From Enhygromyxa salina (GTDB taxonomy: Bacteria > Myxococcota_A > Polyangia > Nannocystales > Nannocystaceae), in assembly GCF_002994635.1 (NCBI RefSeq), contig NZ_PVNL01000002.1, forward strand, positions 30,829-94,828: 64,000 nt of DNA, given 5' to 3'. The position numbers and the translations under genes were made by a program. Every line of letters starts with the position of its first letter. The first letter of the stretch is position 1. Of the stretch, positions 27,712 to 36,931 are shown in pieces. The notes beneath the pieces are model-generated. The model made no database searches. It worked only from the letters and a program-made list of their open reading frames with translations, and was not told where the DNA came from.

Positions 27712-29760
27712 TCAGCTGTCGGACTCGGCGCGAGGCCCCGGCAGCCGGCGGTCACCCTCGCGGCGGGTGATCGCTAGATGGTCGAGGTGCTCCAAGAACG
27801 GGACCACGAATTTACGTGAGAGCCCGCTGATGTCCTTGAGGGCCTGCACGTCGATCTCCCCGTGGGCCGCGAGGTGCTCACGGATCCGCCGCAGCAGCTC
27901 GGCGTGGGTCGCAGGCGCGTACGAGAGGTCGTCGCTGACGCGGACCAACAGGCCGTTGCGCTGCAGCAAGCCCGCGTACTCGAGCACCTGCTTGGCGTCG
28001 AGGCGCAGCCGCTCGCCGACCTGCCGCAGCGTTGGGGGCGCGGCCCCGCCGGTCGCGTACAGCTCGACCATGGCGGCCATCTGCTCGGGCAGCGCGTCGG
28101 GATCCAAGCTGCCCTTGCCCGGCCGCGCGAGGCTGCCAGCGCGGTCGGCCACGCGCAGCGAGCCACGCTCGAGCGCGAGGTCGACGGCCGCGCGGGCGAG
28201 GTCTGGCGTCGGGTGCCCCGGCAGCGAGCCCTCGAGCGTGGCCCGGCCGATCCCGGGGTGCAGCGGCTGGGCCTGGTGGTAGCGGTCGACCGTCTGCACG
28301 GCCACGCGGGTCAGCTCTTCGAGCAGCCCGCGGTCGACCCAGCGACCGCCAGCCAGCCCCAGCAGCGGACCTTCGGGGCGCGAGAGTCGGCTGAGGTTCT
28401 TGCCTGGTTCTTCGACGCCCGCCCGGACCGCGATCGCCTGCGCGTCGATCCCGGGCATCCCGGCGTCGACCACGAGCGCCTGGACCCGCGTGCTGGGATC
28501 GTCCGAGAGCAGCGCCCGCGCGAGCGCGACGCGGCGCGAGGGGTGACGGCGCTCGGGCAGTGGATCCACGATCACGCCGCCGCCGACGGTCAGGCCCTCG
28601 AAGTTGGCGTGGGCGGCCGAGTAGGCCCGCAGGATCACCCGTTGCCCGGCCCAGATCGCCAGCGGCGTGTCGAGGTAGAGCCGGACCAGCCCGCGCTGAC
28701 CCGGGCCGATCTTGGGCTTGGCCGCGCCCGCGATCGGCTCGATCAGGTGCAGGTGGTCTTGATCGGGATCGACGAGCGCGAGCGGGACCAGGTGCGCGGC
28801 GGTGCTGGCCGTGCCCGCGCACAGCTGCAGCGCGGTGTCGCGGGCCCAGGCGCGCTGCCCAAAGCCGAGCTGGTTGACCAGCGCGAGCACACGATCGCTG
28901 GTCACGACCTTGAGGCCCGAGCTGATCACGTCGCCGCGCGCGAGCTCGTCGACGCTGACGTTGCCGAGGTTGAGCGCGGTGCGGGTGCCCGCCCGCGCGC
29001 GCCGGGCGTCGCCGCTGTGGATCTGCATGCCGCGGATCCGCAGCGGGCTGCGCTGACGCGCGTGGCCACTGGGGACCAGCTCGAGCTCCGCCTGCTTGTC
29101 GAGATCGATCTCGCCGGCCAGCAAGGTGCCCGTGATCACCGTGCCGTGCCCGCGCATCGTGAACACGCGGTCGATCGGCAGGACCGGCGCGCCCTTGCGC
29201 CCGCGGCTGGGCAGCTGCTTGGCGAGCTTGGTCAGCGCCGCGCTCAGCTCGGGCATGCCCTCGCCCGTGTGGGCGCTGACGGGCAGGATCGGGGCCTCGG
29301 CGAACGGGCCCTCGGCCAGGACCGCGCGCACGTCTTCGATCGCGAGCTCGAGCAGCTCCTCGAACTCGCCGTCGTCACCGCCGCCGTCGCTGCGCAGCCG
29401 GTCGATCTTGGTGAGCGCGACCACGGCGTGGCGCAGGCCGAGCAGCTCGCACACGTGCAGGTGCTCGCGGGTCTGCGGCATCACCCCGTCCTCGGCCGCG
29501 ATCACCACCAACACCGCGTCGATGCCCCCAGCGCCCGCGACCATCGTGCGGACCAGCGCCTCGTGCCCGGGGACGTCGACGATCCCGACGTTTAAATCCT
29601 CGCTGGGCTGCCAGCGGGCGAAGCCGAGCTCGATCGTGATGCCGCGGCGCTTTTCCTCCGGGAGGCGATCGGTGTCGACGCCCGTGAGCGCGCGAACCAG
29701 CGAGGTCTTGCCGTGATCGATGTGCCCGGCGGTGCCAAGCACGAACTGGCGGGCGGCCAT
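27712..29760 (-). CDS. selB: Selenocysteine-specific elongation factor SelB
   Basis: A 682-residue translation GTPase that delivers Sec-tRNA to UGA codons marked by a SECIS hairpin. G motifs: GHIDHGKT (residues 12-19), RGITIE, DVPGHE and TKID. The N-terminal sequence [20 protein letters not shown] is specific to SelB rather than EF-Tu. Domains II and III follow, then about 280 C-terminal residues of winged-helix repeats that bind SECIS RNA, ending in [18 protein letters not shown]. It is slightly longer than the E. coli protein. It matches the selenoprotein formate dehydrogenase 13 kb away. Confidence 0.96.
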   Translation of the reverse strand: MAARQFVLGTAGHIDHGKTSLVRALTGVDTDRLPEEKRRGITIELGFARWQPSEDLNVGIVDVPGHEALVRTMVAGAGGIDAVLVVIAAEDGVMPQTREHLHVCELLGLRHAVVALTKIDRLRSDGGGDDGEFEELLELAIEDVRAVLAEGPFAEAPILPVSAHTGEGMPELSAALTKLAKQLPSRGRKGAPVLPIDRVFTMRGHGTVITGTLLAGEIDLDKQAELELVPSGHARQRSPLRIRGMQIHSGDARRARAGTRTALNLGNVSVDELARGDVISSGLKVVTSDRVLALVNQLGFGQRAWARDTALQLCAGTASTAAHLVPLALVDPDQDHLHLIEPIAGAAKPKIGPGQRGLVRLYLDTPLAIWAGQRVILRAYSAAHANFEGLTVGGGVIVDPLPERRHPSRRVALARALLSDDPSTRVQALVVDAGMPGIDAQAIAVRAGVEEPGKNLSRLSRPEGPLLGLAGGRWVDRGLLEELTRVAVQTVDRYHQAQPLHPGIGRATLEGSLPGHPTPDLARAAVDLALERGSLRVADRAGSLARPGKGSLDPDALPEQMAAMVELYATGGAAPPTLRQVGERLRLDAKQVLEYAGLLQRNGLLVRVSDDLSYAPATHAELLRRIREHLAAHGEIDVQALKDISGLSRKFVVPFLEHLDHLAITRREGDRRLPGPRAESDS

Positions 29761-30341
29761 GCGCGAGTATAGCCGACGCGGGCCGCACGACGTGCGGAAA
29801 AGTCTAGCTTTTCTATCGGGCCGCGTGGTACCGCGACGAACCCGAAGTCGCCGTGTTCGTTGTACTCTCCCCTAGATGATCTCGTCGCCGAGACACTCGA
29901 GGGCGGTAGCTCGCAGGTCGTCGCTCCGATGCCGAACGCCGGGGAGGCGGAGAGGTCCATCGGCAGTGGCGGATCATCCCCGACGGCGAGCCCAAGCAGC
30001 ACGCTCACGCCGTAGCGAACACGGAGTCATAGTTGTCTGGTCGGGGCCGGTGCAGCTCGAGGGTCACTGACTCAGTCGGCAACGAAGGCTCGACCTGCGG
30101 GACCCTCGACCAGTCGAGCGCGAGTCGTCCGTCATTCGGGATCGCGTCGCTCGTGCACGCCTCGAGCACCCAGCGCGGCGTTGGGCTGGCACCCACGCCC
30201 ACGGCGGTCGGGCTGCTTGGTGTCATGCAGTAGGCAGGCCGTGGCCGATCGGCCACATGACTGGCCCACCTGGGGACTAGCTTCACGATCGGACAGGTTC
30301 GGGGATTCGCGGCGCGTGCTAGACCCGTTGGTCGAGGCCAC
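29761..30341. other. Gene-poor gap with short minus-strand coding-like remnants
   Basis: About 580 bases between selB and the DUF4157 locus. On the minus strand, 30005-30226 is an open frame of 73 codons with GC-rich third positions (contains RWVLEACTSDAIPNDGRLAL). It overlaps by four bases (GTGA) a second frame starting at 30008, which runs into selB in another frame. Neither resembles a known family. They look like gene remnants at the edge of an island, or a small unknown gene. Nothing else was recognised. Confidence 0.3.
29766..29771 (-). promoter_or_regulatory. -10-like TATACT before selB
   Basis: On the minus strand TATACT ends 5 bases before the selB ATG (29760). There is no Shine-Dalgarno sequence, so the transcript may be leaderless. 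Confidence 0.4.
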
Positions 30342-32365
30342 ATGTCCTACGCTAAGCTCATCCGCAATCCAAAGTTGACTGTCAAGACCAAGCCAAAAAC
30401 ACGTCCCGCCCCAACCGGATCCCCCGTCGCGTCGTTCGCCCCCGAGTTCCACCCCGAGCTTCGAAGGTACCCCATCGGCGACGCCGCAGCGGCGCTCGGC
30501 GAGGCGGGATTACGGCCCAAATTGGAAATCGGTGACGCAAACGATCCGCACGAACGGGAGGCCGACGCGGCGGCCAGCGAGGTCATGCAGATGCACAGCG
30601 CCAAAGTCGCCGCCAGTCGCTCCTCGCTCGACGGATCTGGGCCGAGCGCTAAGCTGGCTGACATACCCGTATCTGCCGGGTCCGAACAAGCCGACGAGAC
30701 GGCGGCCCCCGACTTCAGTCACCGCGTGCATACTCTCGCACGTCGCGGCGGCGATCGCCTTCCACCCCGGGTGCGTACCTTCCTCGAACCCCGTTTCGGC
30801 GTTGATCTCGGCAGTATTCGCGTGCACACGAATAGCCTCGCCAACGGTCTCGCGCGACAGGTCAATGCCCGAGCGTTCACGGTCGGCCAGGACCTCTTCT
30901 TTGGCAGTAACGAAGCCCGACCCCAGACGCGCAATGGCATGCAGTTGTTCGCACATGAAGTGGCGCACGCCCTCCAGCGGCCGTCACACGCCGCGGGTGA
31001 CCCCGTCGTACGGCGAAAAAAACTACGAGGTCGACGACGAGTCGCTCAACGCCACGACCAAGACCTACGACGATCTCGGCAATATTGAGCAGTCCGTGTC
31101 CGTCTTCGATGAATTTATGCGCGGAGCGAAAAATATCTCGGCATTGAGTTCACGAGTGAGGGTATGGTCGGAGGCTCCCGGCTGAAGCCCCATCGTGGTT
31201 CGCAGTCGAGCGATCTGCGTACGACCTTCGTCAGTGCATTCAAAGGTGGTGTGGTGTACAGGCCTGATACCGTACGAGGACACGCCTCGACCGTTATAGT
31301 GCATCCGATTGATGTGTTGGTGGACGAAAACTACGCCGGCAAGGTGTTCGATGTCGCGCAAAAGCTCATCCTTGAATCCGACGTCAATGTTTCGGCCGAC
31401 ACAACTCAGGATTCTGCGTTCCGAAGTCTGAAGGCGGCGGGGGCAGGTATCACTGTCAACCCAAATCTGGTTGGGTCAATATATGCCCACGAAGGCCTGG
31501 GGGGAGCCTACGACGGGTTTTGGGTTCTGCTGCATGAGTTGTTTCATCGGGCTCAAGATGACATATTTGAAGCTCTCGCGTTGGCACAGAACGAGACGAT
31601 ACTGAAAGACAAGAAGGAGTCGGAGAAGGCTGTCTACAGCGGCCAGACCGACGAGGGTTGGCGGAGGGATCCTGAGAACGGTGACGTCGGTGTACACGAG
31701 TCCTTTGTCAATATCCTGCGCTTCGGGTATGGCCTGCGAAAGCGCACCATGTACGGCGACAACGATCTCCAAGACACGGTCGTCTCAGCTGAAACTGAGG
31801 ATATGCTCGGCCGCAAAACTGACCCCCCCCCGTACCCTTCGAAGGTATCAAGAAAGTCGTCGTCCGCGCGCCCCGTCCATTGGCGCCAATAGAGGAGTAT
31901 CGGTTTGTCGACGATCTGCTTGATTTCGGCGGCTCGCTCCCGTCGAGTAAGACCACTCGGGAACTGTGGATCACACGACTGCTCAAACAGTCCAAACTCA
32001 AAATGACGGGGATGAACATGTTGTCCTACGCAGACCTCGACCTCAAAGTCAATGAGGCGATGTCGGAGGTCGGCTTGGCTTCATTCTTCATCGTCATGGA
32101 ATCGAACGAGGCCACGGTCACTCTCGGCGGGAGGTGGCATCCGGGCTACACGCCCAGGTTTGGGCAGTTATCGTTATCAATCAAGTCTGCTGGAGTGTTG
32201 CTCGTCGGGCTTGGGACGTTGGAGACTGCCTCGAATTTCTGCGATATGGGGACGGGCTCCATCACCGGCGAGTGGAGGACCTACCACTCCCCGAGTTCTT
32301 ACATGGAGGTGGGATCGGGCAACTGGGCGTTGTCGCTCGGCGCCTTCTCGAGTTGTGAACCATGA
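30342..32365 (+). pseudogene. DUF4157 (eCIS-associated) protein with second zincin motif, three frameshifts
   Basis: A reconstructed ~674-residue protein is split among frames at three mononucleotide runs: A7 at 31016-31022 (one base too many), A5 at 31129-31133 (one too few) and C9 at 31823-31831 (one too few). Residues 66-80 (NDPHEREADAAASEVM) and 145-212, with HEVAH at 205-209, match DUF4157, a domain linked to extracellular contractile injection systems. A second zinc-protease-like motif, HELFH (31533-31547), lies in the middle part, with a downstream VHESFV that could supply a third ligand. The C-terminal ~175 residues are unrecognised. Codon use after 31080 is visibly less GC-rich than in neighbours, suggesting transfer. 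It may be decayed, mis-sequenced or phase-variable. Confidence 0.75.
31823..31831 (+). repeat. Nine-base C tract inside the DUF4157 gene
   Basis: An uninterrupted run of nine C residues. One more C would fuse the HELFH-containing part to the C-terminal part (VPFEGIKKVVVRAPRPL onward). Such tracts are typical slippage sites and also common sequencing-error sites. Confidence 0.85.
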
Positions 32366-32671
32366 CTGCGCAGTTCGCGCAGAGTATGGGCGTGTGTCCA
32401 GTAGCCACTGTTGTTGTCAGGGCTCGAAGCGGTTTGCTCAAAATCGGCAAAGGGCCGCGACGCAAAGTGTCTGTGACCGCCCCTGGAACTGGCTGGAGTT
32501 CCGTTCTCCATAAGTAGGGATCGGCGGCAACGGAGAGACGTTGACCAATTCGGAAGCGGAGAGCGCCTAGAACGAGTGTCTGTCCGACAGCGTTGCGGAT
32601 GTCGCGCCGCTGGCCTTCCGTCCACACGCTTGGCTTCCCGCTGCAATGCCGAGCTGATAACGTGACCCGAC
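32366..32671. other. Gap after the DUF4157 locus
   Basis: About 300 bases of lower GC content. Open frames exist on the minus strand but match nothing I know and have no third-position GC bias. I see no terminator or tRNA. It may be decayed coding sequence. Confidence 0.3.
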
Positions 32672-32872
32672 ATGACAGACTCGAGCGCGAAGACCACCCT
32701 CGTCCCCGACACGATCGCGTCGAGACTGCCGCTTGATAGTCACGAGGCACGGGCCGCGGGGCGACACAACTCACTTCACCTGCTGCTCGCTGCGTTGGGG
32801 GTGGTGATGCTGGGGACCGCGCTCCTCGACTGGCTCATCCATCCAGTGACCTTGTGGGCGGGGCTTCCGTGA
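32672..32872 (+). CDS. Small single-pass membrane protein
   Basis: A 66-residue protein with a polar N-terminus rich in Ser/Thr/Arg and one hydrophobic helix at about 34-56 (SLHLLLAALGVVMLGTALLDW). Its stop overlaps the GTG of the next membrane protein (GTGA), which supports both genes and suggests that they act together. No family is recognised. It follows the DUF4157 locus in the same direction after a 306-base gap. Confidence 0.6.
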   Translation: MTDSSAKTTLVPDTIASRLPLDSHEARAAGRHNSLHLLLAALGVVMLGTALLDWLIHPVTLWAGLP

Positions 32873-34101
32873 AGCCCGCTCGGCGGGGCCACGCATTGCT
32901 GCTGCTGAGCGTCGCGGTGCTCGTCGCGGTGCTCGTCACGCTCGTTGCCACCGTCAGCTTTGTACATGGGCAGGTCATCGAATACTTCTGGGCCATCGAC
33001 CAGCACACAGGGTTCGCCGCCGACGAAGTCGCCTCGAATCGGCATTTGGCCTTCTCGTCATTATATTCACGGCACCTCGATATCCTGCTCCCAATCTTCG
33101 GGTTGGCCTCGGTCTGCGTCTTGGTGATCATGGCTCGGCTCTGGAGCATGGGGCGAGCACACCAAGTTCGGCTCCCCCTCATGGCTGCGCCAGTACTCGC
33201 TCCGGTGCTGCTCACGCTGGGGACCGCGTCGCTGGCGAGGCGCTGGAGTCAGCCGAGTGTCGAAGACATTCACCGGTGGATCTCGAGCGAAGAGCTACAC
33301 AAGGTTCCGAGCGGCGCGGACACGCTCGATCGATGCTCACGACTGCTCGCGTTCGATACGGTCTTTTCGCTCGCACCCACGATCATCCTCGTCGTGACTG
33401 CGGTCCTGCTCGTGCCCGCCGTGGTGACGGCTTGGCGCGCCGGGGCCGAGGCACGACTCGGCAAGGGCTCGAGTCGTGCTGCGATCACCTGCTTCCTGCT
33501 CGGTATCGCCGCGCTAGCTTCGACCCGGGCCCATCGGGCCGATCGTGTCCAGGTGCTGGCGGCGTGCACCGAGCGAGACGATCCCCGGAACATGCACTGG
33601 GTGGACGCGTCCACGGTCGATCTGCACGGTGTGGAGGTCGAATCCTGCAGCTCTCCGCCAGCGTGGGCCGACAGCCATGACCTCGTGCTCGGCACTACGT
33701 TCCAGCTGGCTGCGAACGGTGAACTTCACCAGTTCCAACCTGGGAGCTTGCCCCACGGGCCGACCTTCGATGCACACCGCAGCTTCGCCAGGGATGCCGA
33801 GTGGTATGGTCGGCCCGGGATCTCGCTCTACGTGGATGAGGCCACCCCCGTGCCCGTGCTGAGGGGTGTGCTCGAAGCCGCGCGCGAGGCCGACGTCGAG
33901 GCCGTGTTGCTGCTCGGAGTCTCCACGCTCTCGGGTGAGTTCGCCACCATTGGTCCATGGCGACGCCGCATTTACTGTGGGCTCGGCGTGTTGCGTTTTG
34001 ACGACCCCACACGGAACATTCATGAGTTCGAGGGCTTCGCCGATCTAGCGACCGCGGCTTCGGTCGATGGTGGCCTGCACCTCGAGTTGGCGCCGCCGTA
34101 G
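32869..34101 (+). CDS. Polytopic membrane protein of unknown function
   Basis: A 410-residue protein with about five hydrophobic helices in the first 230 residues (near 8-30, 75-95, 110-130, 165-190 and 205-220) and a soluble C-terminal part with several Cys. The C-terminal half includes strand-turn patterns such as WYGRPGISLYVDEATPVP followed by a helix VLRGVLEAAREADVEAVLLL, resembling the ExbD/TolR-like periplasmic fold in which a small beta sheet ends in an 'AD..GV' helix; this is a weak impression only. GTG at 32869 is chosen for its overlap with the upstream stop. It is likely cotranscribed with the small membrane protein. Confidence 0.62.
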   Translation: MKPARRGHALLLLSVAVLVAVLVTLVATVSFVHGQVIEYFWAIDQHTGFAADEVASNRHLAFSSLYSRHLDILLPIFGLASVCVLVIMARLWSMGRAHQVRLPLMAAPVLAPVLLTLGTASLARRWSQPSVEDIHRWISSEELHKVPSGADTLDRCSRLLAFDTVFSLAPTIILVVTAVLLVPAVVTAWRAGAEARLGKGSSRAAITCFLLGIAALASTRAHRADRVQVLAACTERDDPRNMHWVDASTVDLHGVEVESCSSPPAWADSHDLVLGTTFQLAANGELHQFQPGSLPHGPTFDAHRSFARDAEWYGRPGISLYVDEATPVPVLRGVLEAAREADVEAVLLLGVSTLSGEFATIGPWRRRIYCGLGVLRFDDPTRNIHEFEGFADLATAASVDGGLHLELAPP

Positions 34102-34171
34102 ACCAACGACATTGGCGCGGCGGACTCCTTTGTGCAGATCACGAAATGGGGTCCAGGGGCACGACTCAGCT

Positions 34172-36178
34172 TCACGTGGAGACGGCCTCGGCGACCAGCG
34201 TGCCGACATCGAGCAGCAACACCGTGCGGTTGTCGCCGAGCTCGGTCGCCCCGCTGATCCCGGGGATCTGCTCGAGCGCCTTGCCGACGGGCTTGCTCAC
34301 GACATCCTGCTGGCCGCGCAGCTCGTCGACCACGAGGCCGATCCGGTGCTCGGCGAGGCCGACGACGACGACATACAGGTGGTCGTGACCGTCTCGCTGA
34401 CGGGTCCGACCCGCGGGCTCGAGCTCGAACACCCGCGCGAGCTGCAGCAGCGGGAGCGTGCGCCCGCGGATCGAGACGACCTCGTGACCTTCGATCGTGT
34501 GGACCTCCTGCGGCCGGATCATGATCGACTCGAGCACCGAGTTGAGCGGGATGCAGAAGGTCTGGCCGGCGGCCTCGATCACCAGCGCCTGGATGATCGC
34601 CATGGTCGTCGGCAGGGTCACGCGCAGGCGCGAGCCCACGCCGAGCTGCGAGCTCACGTCGATCATGCCCGAGTGCTTGGCGATGTTGGTCTTGACCACG
34701 TCCATGCCGACGCCGCGGCCGGCGGTGGTCGTGGCGGTGTCCTTGGTCGAGAACCCGGGCATGAAGATCAGGTTGAGCGCCTGGGCCGGGTTGAGCGCGG
34801 CCGCGGCCTCGCGGCTGATGAACCCGCGTGTCACGGCGCGGTCCCGGATCGCCCGCCAGTCCATGCCGCGGCCGTCGTCGCTCAGCTCGATGACGACCCG
34901 GTTGCCGCGCTGATGGGCGGACAGCACCACCCGACCGGCGCGGGGCTTGCCTCGCGCGAGCCGCTCGTCGACCGACTCGACGCCGTGATCGATCGCGTTG
35001 TTGATCATGTGGAGCATCGAGCGAGACAGCGAGTCGACGATCACCTTGTCGAGCTCGGTCTCGGCCCCCGAGATGTCCAGGCGGATCTCTTTTCCGAGCT
35101 TGCGCGCGACCTTGTGAGCGAGCCGCTCGAGCTCGCTGAACACCTGCCCCAGCGGGATCATGCGAACCTCGAGGACCGCCTCTTGCAGCAGGCCAAGCCG
35201 CCGGTTCATGACCCGCAGCTGATCGCGAAACTCGCGGCGGAGCTCGTGGGTGACCTGGGTCGGGGCCATGCGCTCGAGCCCGGCGTCGAGGTTGGTGTGG
35301 GCCAGCGAGAGCTCGCCGACCAGCTTCATGAGCTGGTCGAGGCGACGCAGATCAACCCGGACGGTCTGACTGAGGTTCTTGATGCTGAGCTGATCGCCCT
35401 TGGGGTCGTCCTCGGCGGCGGCTGGCTCGGGCGGCGCGGGCTCGGTGTCGGCGGGGAACAGCGGCTCGACGACGGCGCCCCGGCCCTGGATCCCCGTGGC
35501 GATGTCTGTCGGCGAGCGATCCGAGCCCAGGATGAAGTCGAGCCCGATGCGATCATCGCTGGCGCTGTCGGGGCTCGGCAGGCAGGTCAGCACCTCGCCG
35601 AAGCGCTTGAGCTCGTCCTTGAGCGCGCCGATGCCCACGTCGACCGCCATCAGATCGAAGGTCGCGCTGACCCGACAGATGCGCCGTCCAAGCCGGACGT
35701 TCTCGCGCAGGCGGAACTCTTCGAACTCGGTCAGGACCGCGCGGATCGAGCCGTCGAGCCACGCGAGCAGATCATCGGGCTCGACCCGCGCTGGCGCCTG
35801 CGCGAGCGCGGCCAGCTTGGCCAAGAACGGCTCGATGTCGACGCTGGGCGCCGCCGGATCGACCACCTGTCGCACCAGCTCGTCGAACAGATCGGACGCC
35901 GCGAACAGCAGGCTCGAGGTGCCCTCGTCGAACACGAGCTTGCCGAGGCGCAGCGCGTCGAGGGTCGACTCGAGCTCGTGGCTGACCTTCTCCAGCTTGA
36001 GGGCGTCGAGCAGGTTCGCCCCGGCCTTGAGCGTGTGCACGGCCCGAAACGCCGCGTCGAGCAGGGCCGGGTCGAGCGCCTCGCCGTCGCGCAGCTGACC
36101 CTCGAGCTCGATGATCCGACTCGAGAACGCCTCGATCTGCTCTTGCACCTCCGAGAGGGAGTCGAGGGAGCTACTCAT
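34172..36178 (-). CDS. CheA-type hybrid-less chemotaxis histidine kinase
   Basis: A 668-residue kinase. The HPt domain has H48 in AVHTLKAGANLL. It is followed by a variable region and acidic Pro/Ala linker (about 230-255), a P3 dimerisation helix pair, P4 HATPase (MINNAIDHGVES, SDDGRGMD, GRGVGMDVV) and P5 CheW-like domain. No CheY, CheW, MCP or CheB/R gene is adjacent, so this is an orphan CheA that may control surface motility or development rather than flagella. No receiver domain is attached. The nearest genes on both sides are unrelated in direction or function. Confidence 0.92.
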   Translation of the reverse strand: MSSSLDSLSEVQEQIEAFSSRIIELEGQLRDGEALDPALLDAAFRAVHTLKAGANLLDALKLEKVSHELESTLDALRLGKLVFDEGTSSLLFAASDLFDELVRQVVDPAAPSVDIEPFLAKLAALAQAPARVEPDDLLAWLDGSIRAVLTEFEEFRLRENVRLGRRICRVSATFDLMAVDVGIGALKDELKRFGEVLTCLPSPDSASDDRIGLDFILGSDRSPTDIATGIQGRGAVVEPLFPADTEPAPPEPAAAEDDPKGDQLSIKNLSQTVRVDLRRLDQLMKLVGELSLAHTNLDAGLERMAPTQVTHELRREFRDQLRVMNRRLGLLQEAVLEVRMIPLGQVFSELERLAHKVARKLGKEIRLDISGAETELDKVIVDSLSRSMLHMINNAIDHGVESVDERLARGKPRAGRVVLSAHQRGNRVVIELSDDGRGMDWRAIRDRAVTRGFISREAAAALNPAQALNLIFMPGFSTKDTATTTAGRGVGMDVVKTNIAKHSGMIDVSSQLGVGSRLRVTLPTTMAIIQALVIEAAGQTFCIPLNSVLESIMIRPQEVHTIEGHEVVSIRGRTLPLLQLARVFELEPAGRTRQRDGHDHLYVVVVGLAEHRIGLVVDELRGQQDVVSKPVGKALEQIPGISGATELGDNRTVLLLDVGTLVAEAVST

Positions 36179-36336
36179 GGTTCACCGGAGCGCGCGTCCC
36201 GGACGGCGTCGTCGCTGTCGGTGGTCCTTTGCCGTGGCACCGGGGACATGATGCCGAGGGAACGCGCCGTCGTGAAGCGGCCGCGGCCGGCGAAGTGCGT
36301 GGCGCCGTGGTCTGTGAATGTGCGACAACCGGACTG

Positions 36337-36363
36337 GCGAGACCGAATTCAGACCGGTCTCGC
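36337..36363 (-). terminator. Terminator-like hairpin after the SRPBCC gene
   Basis: Perfect 9-bp inverted repeat GCGAGACCG/CGGTCTCGC with a 9-base loop, 56 bases beyond the stop of the gene at 36419 and between it and the CheA gene. No U tract is seen. The rest of the 36179-36418 gap shows no recognisable element. Confidence 0.45.
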
Positions 36364-36418
36364 GTCCGTCGTCGTCTCTCGTCCTTGATGGCGGCGGGAC
36401 GGGGCTGGGCCCGGCGCG

Positions 36419-36931
36419 CTACTGCGCCAGGTGGTCGGCGATCCACTTGCGGGTGAAGATCGTCGTGGCCCGATAGCTACGCTGAACCTCCTCCACGACA
36501 AATTTCTCGACCTTGCCCCCGACCAGGGCGACCCGGCACTCGCAGCTGGCCTTCCAGATCCGCTTGAGCTTGTCGTCGCCGATCGCAACCAGCTCGTAGG
36601 TCCCGCGGGTCGTAAATTTGTCGGCGAAGAAGTTGGGGATCGTGACGACCTCCATGCGGTTGTCCCCACGCCGCCACTCGTTGCGCTCTTCGTACGAGAT
36701 CGCGTCCTTGACCAGCTTGCGCAGGGCCGAGGGCACGTCGCGCTTGGGGGTCAGCCGCTGGACCCGATGGATCGTCTCGTCGGGTCCCTCACCGGTGCGC
36801 TTGAACTCGATGACTTCGCGCTCGATGTCGAGGGCCTTCCACAGCGCGGCGTTGTAGGCGTCGCTGAAGAACATGTCCCAGTACTTGTCGGGTGTGGTCG
36901 CAAACTCGTCGACGATCTCGTATTCGATCAT
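36419..36931 (-). CDS. SRPBCC/DUF2505-like protein
   Basis: A 170-residue soluble protein with the pattern of a START-like helix-grip fold. The N-terminal strand (MIEYEIVDEF) leads to a helix-rich segment (DKYWDMFFSDAYNAALWKAL), then antiparallel strands (IPNFFADKFTTRGTYELVAI) and a long C-terminal helix. Short proteins of this shape are annotated as DUF2505 and are thought to bind hydrophobic ligands. Its start overlaps the stop of the flippase-like gene (ATGA). The neighbour suggests a lipid-related role (inference). Confidence 0.6.
   Translation of the reverse strand: MIEYEIVDEFATTPDKYWDMFFSDAYNAALWKALDIEREVIEFKRTGEGPDETIHRVQRLTPKRDVPSALRKLVKDAISYEERNEWRRGDNRMEVVTIPNFFADKFTTRGTYELVAIGDDKLKRIWKASCECRVALVGGKVEKFVVEEVQRSYRATTIFTRKWIADHLAQ

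Noticed and set aside
31016..31133. Programmed ribosomal frameshifting in the DUF4157 gene
   Set aside because: Three separate shifts, in different directions, would be needed. No downstream pseudoknot or canonical slippery heptamer with a stimulator is evident; decay, error or phase variation is simpler.
32262..32774. 170-codon minus-strand frame across the gap after the DUF4157 gene
   Set aside because: It overlaps coding sequence at both ends, shows no third-position GC bias and resembles no family.
34067..36388. 773-codon plus-strand frame over the CheA gene
   Set aside because: Antisense to a complete CheA with all motifs; no domains of its own.
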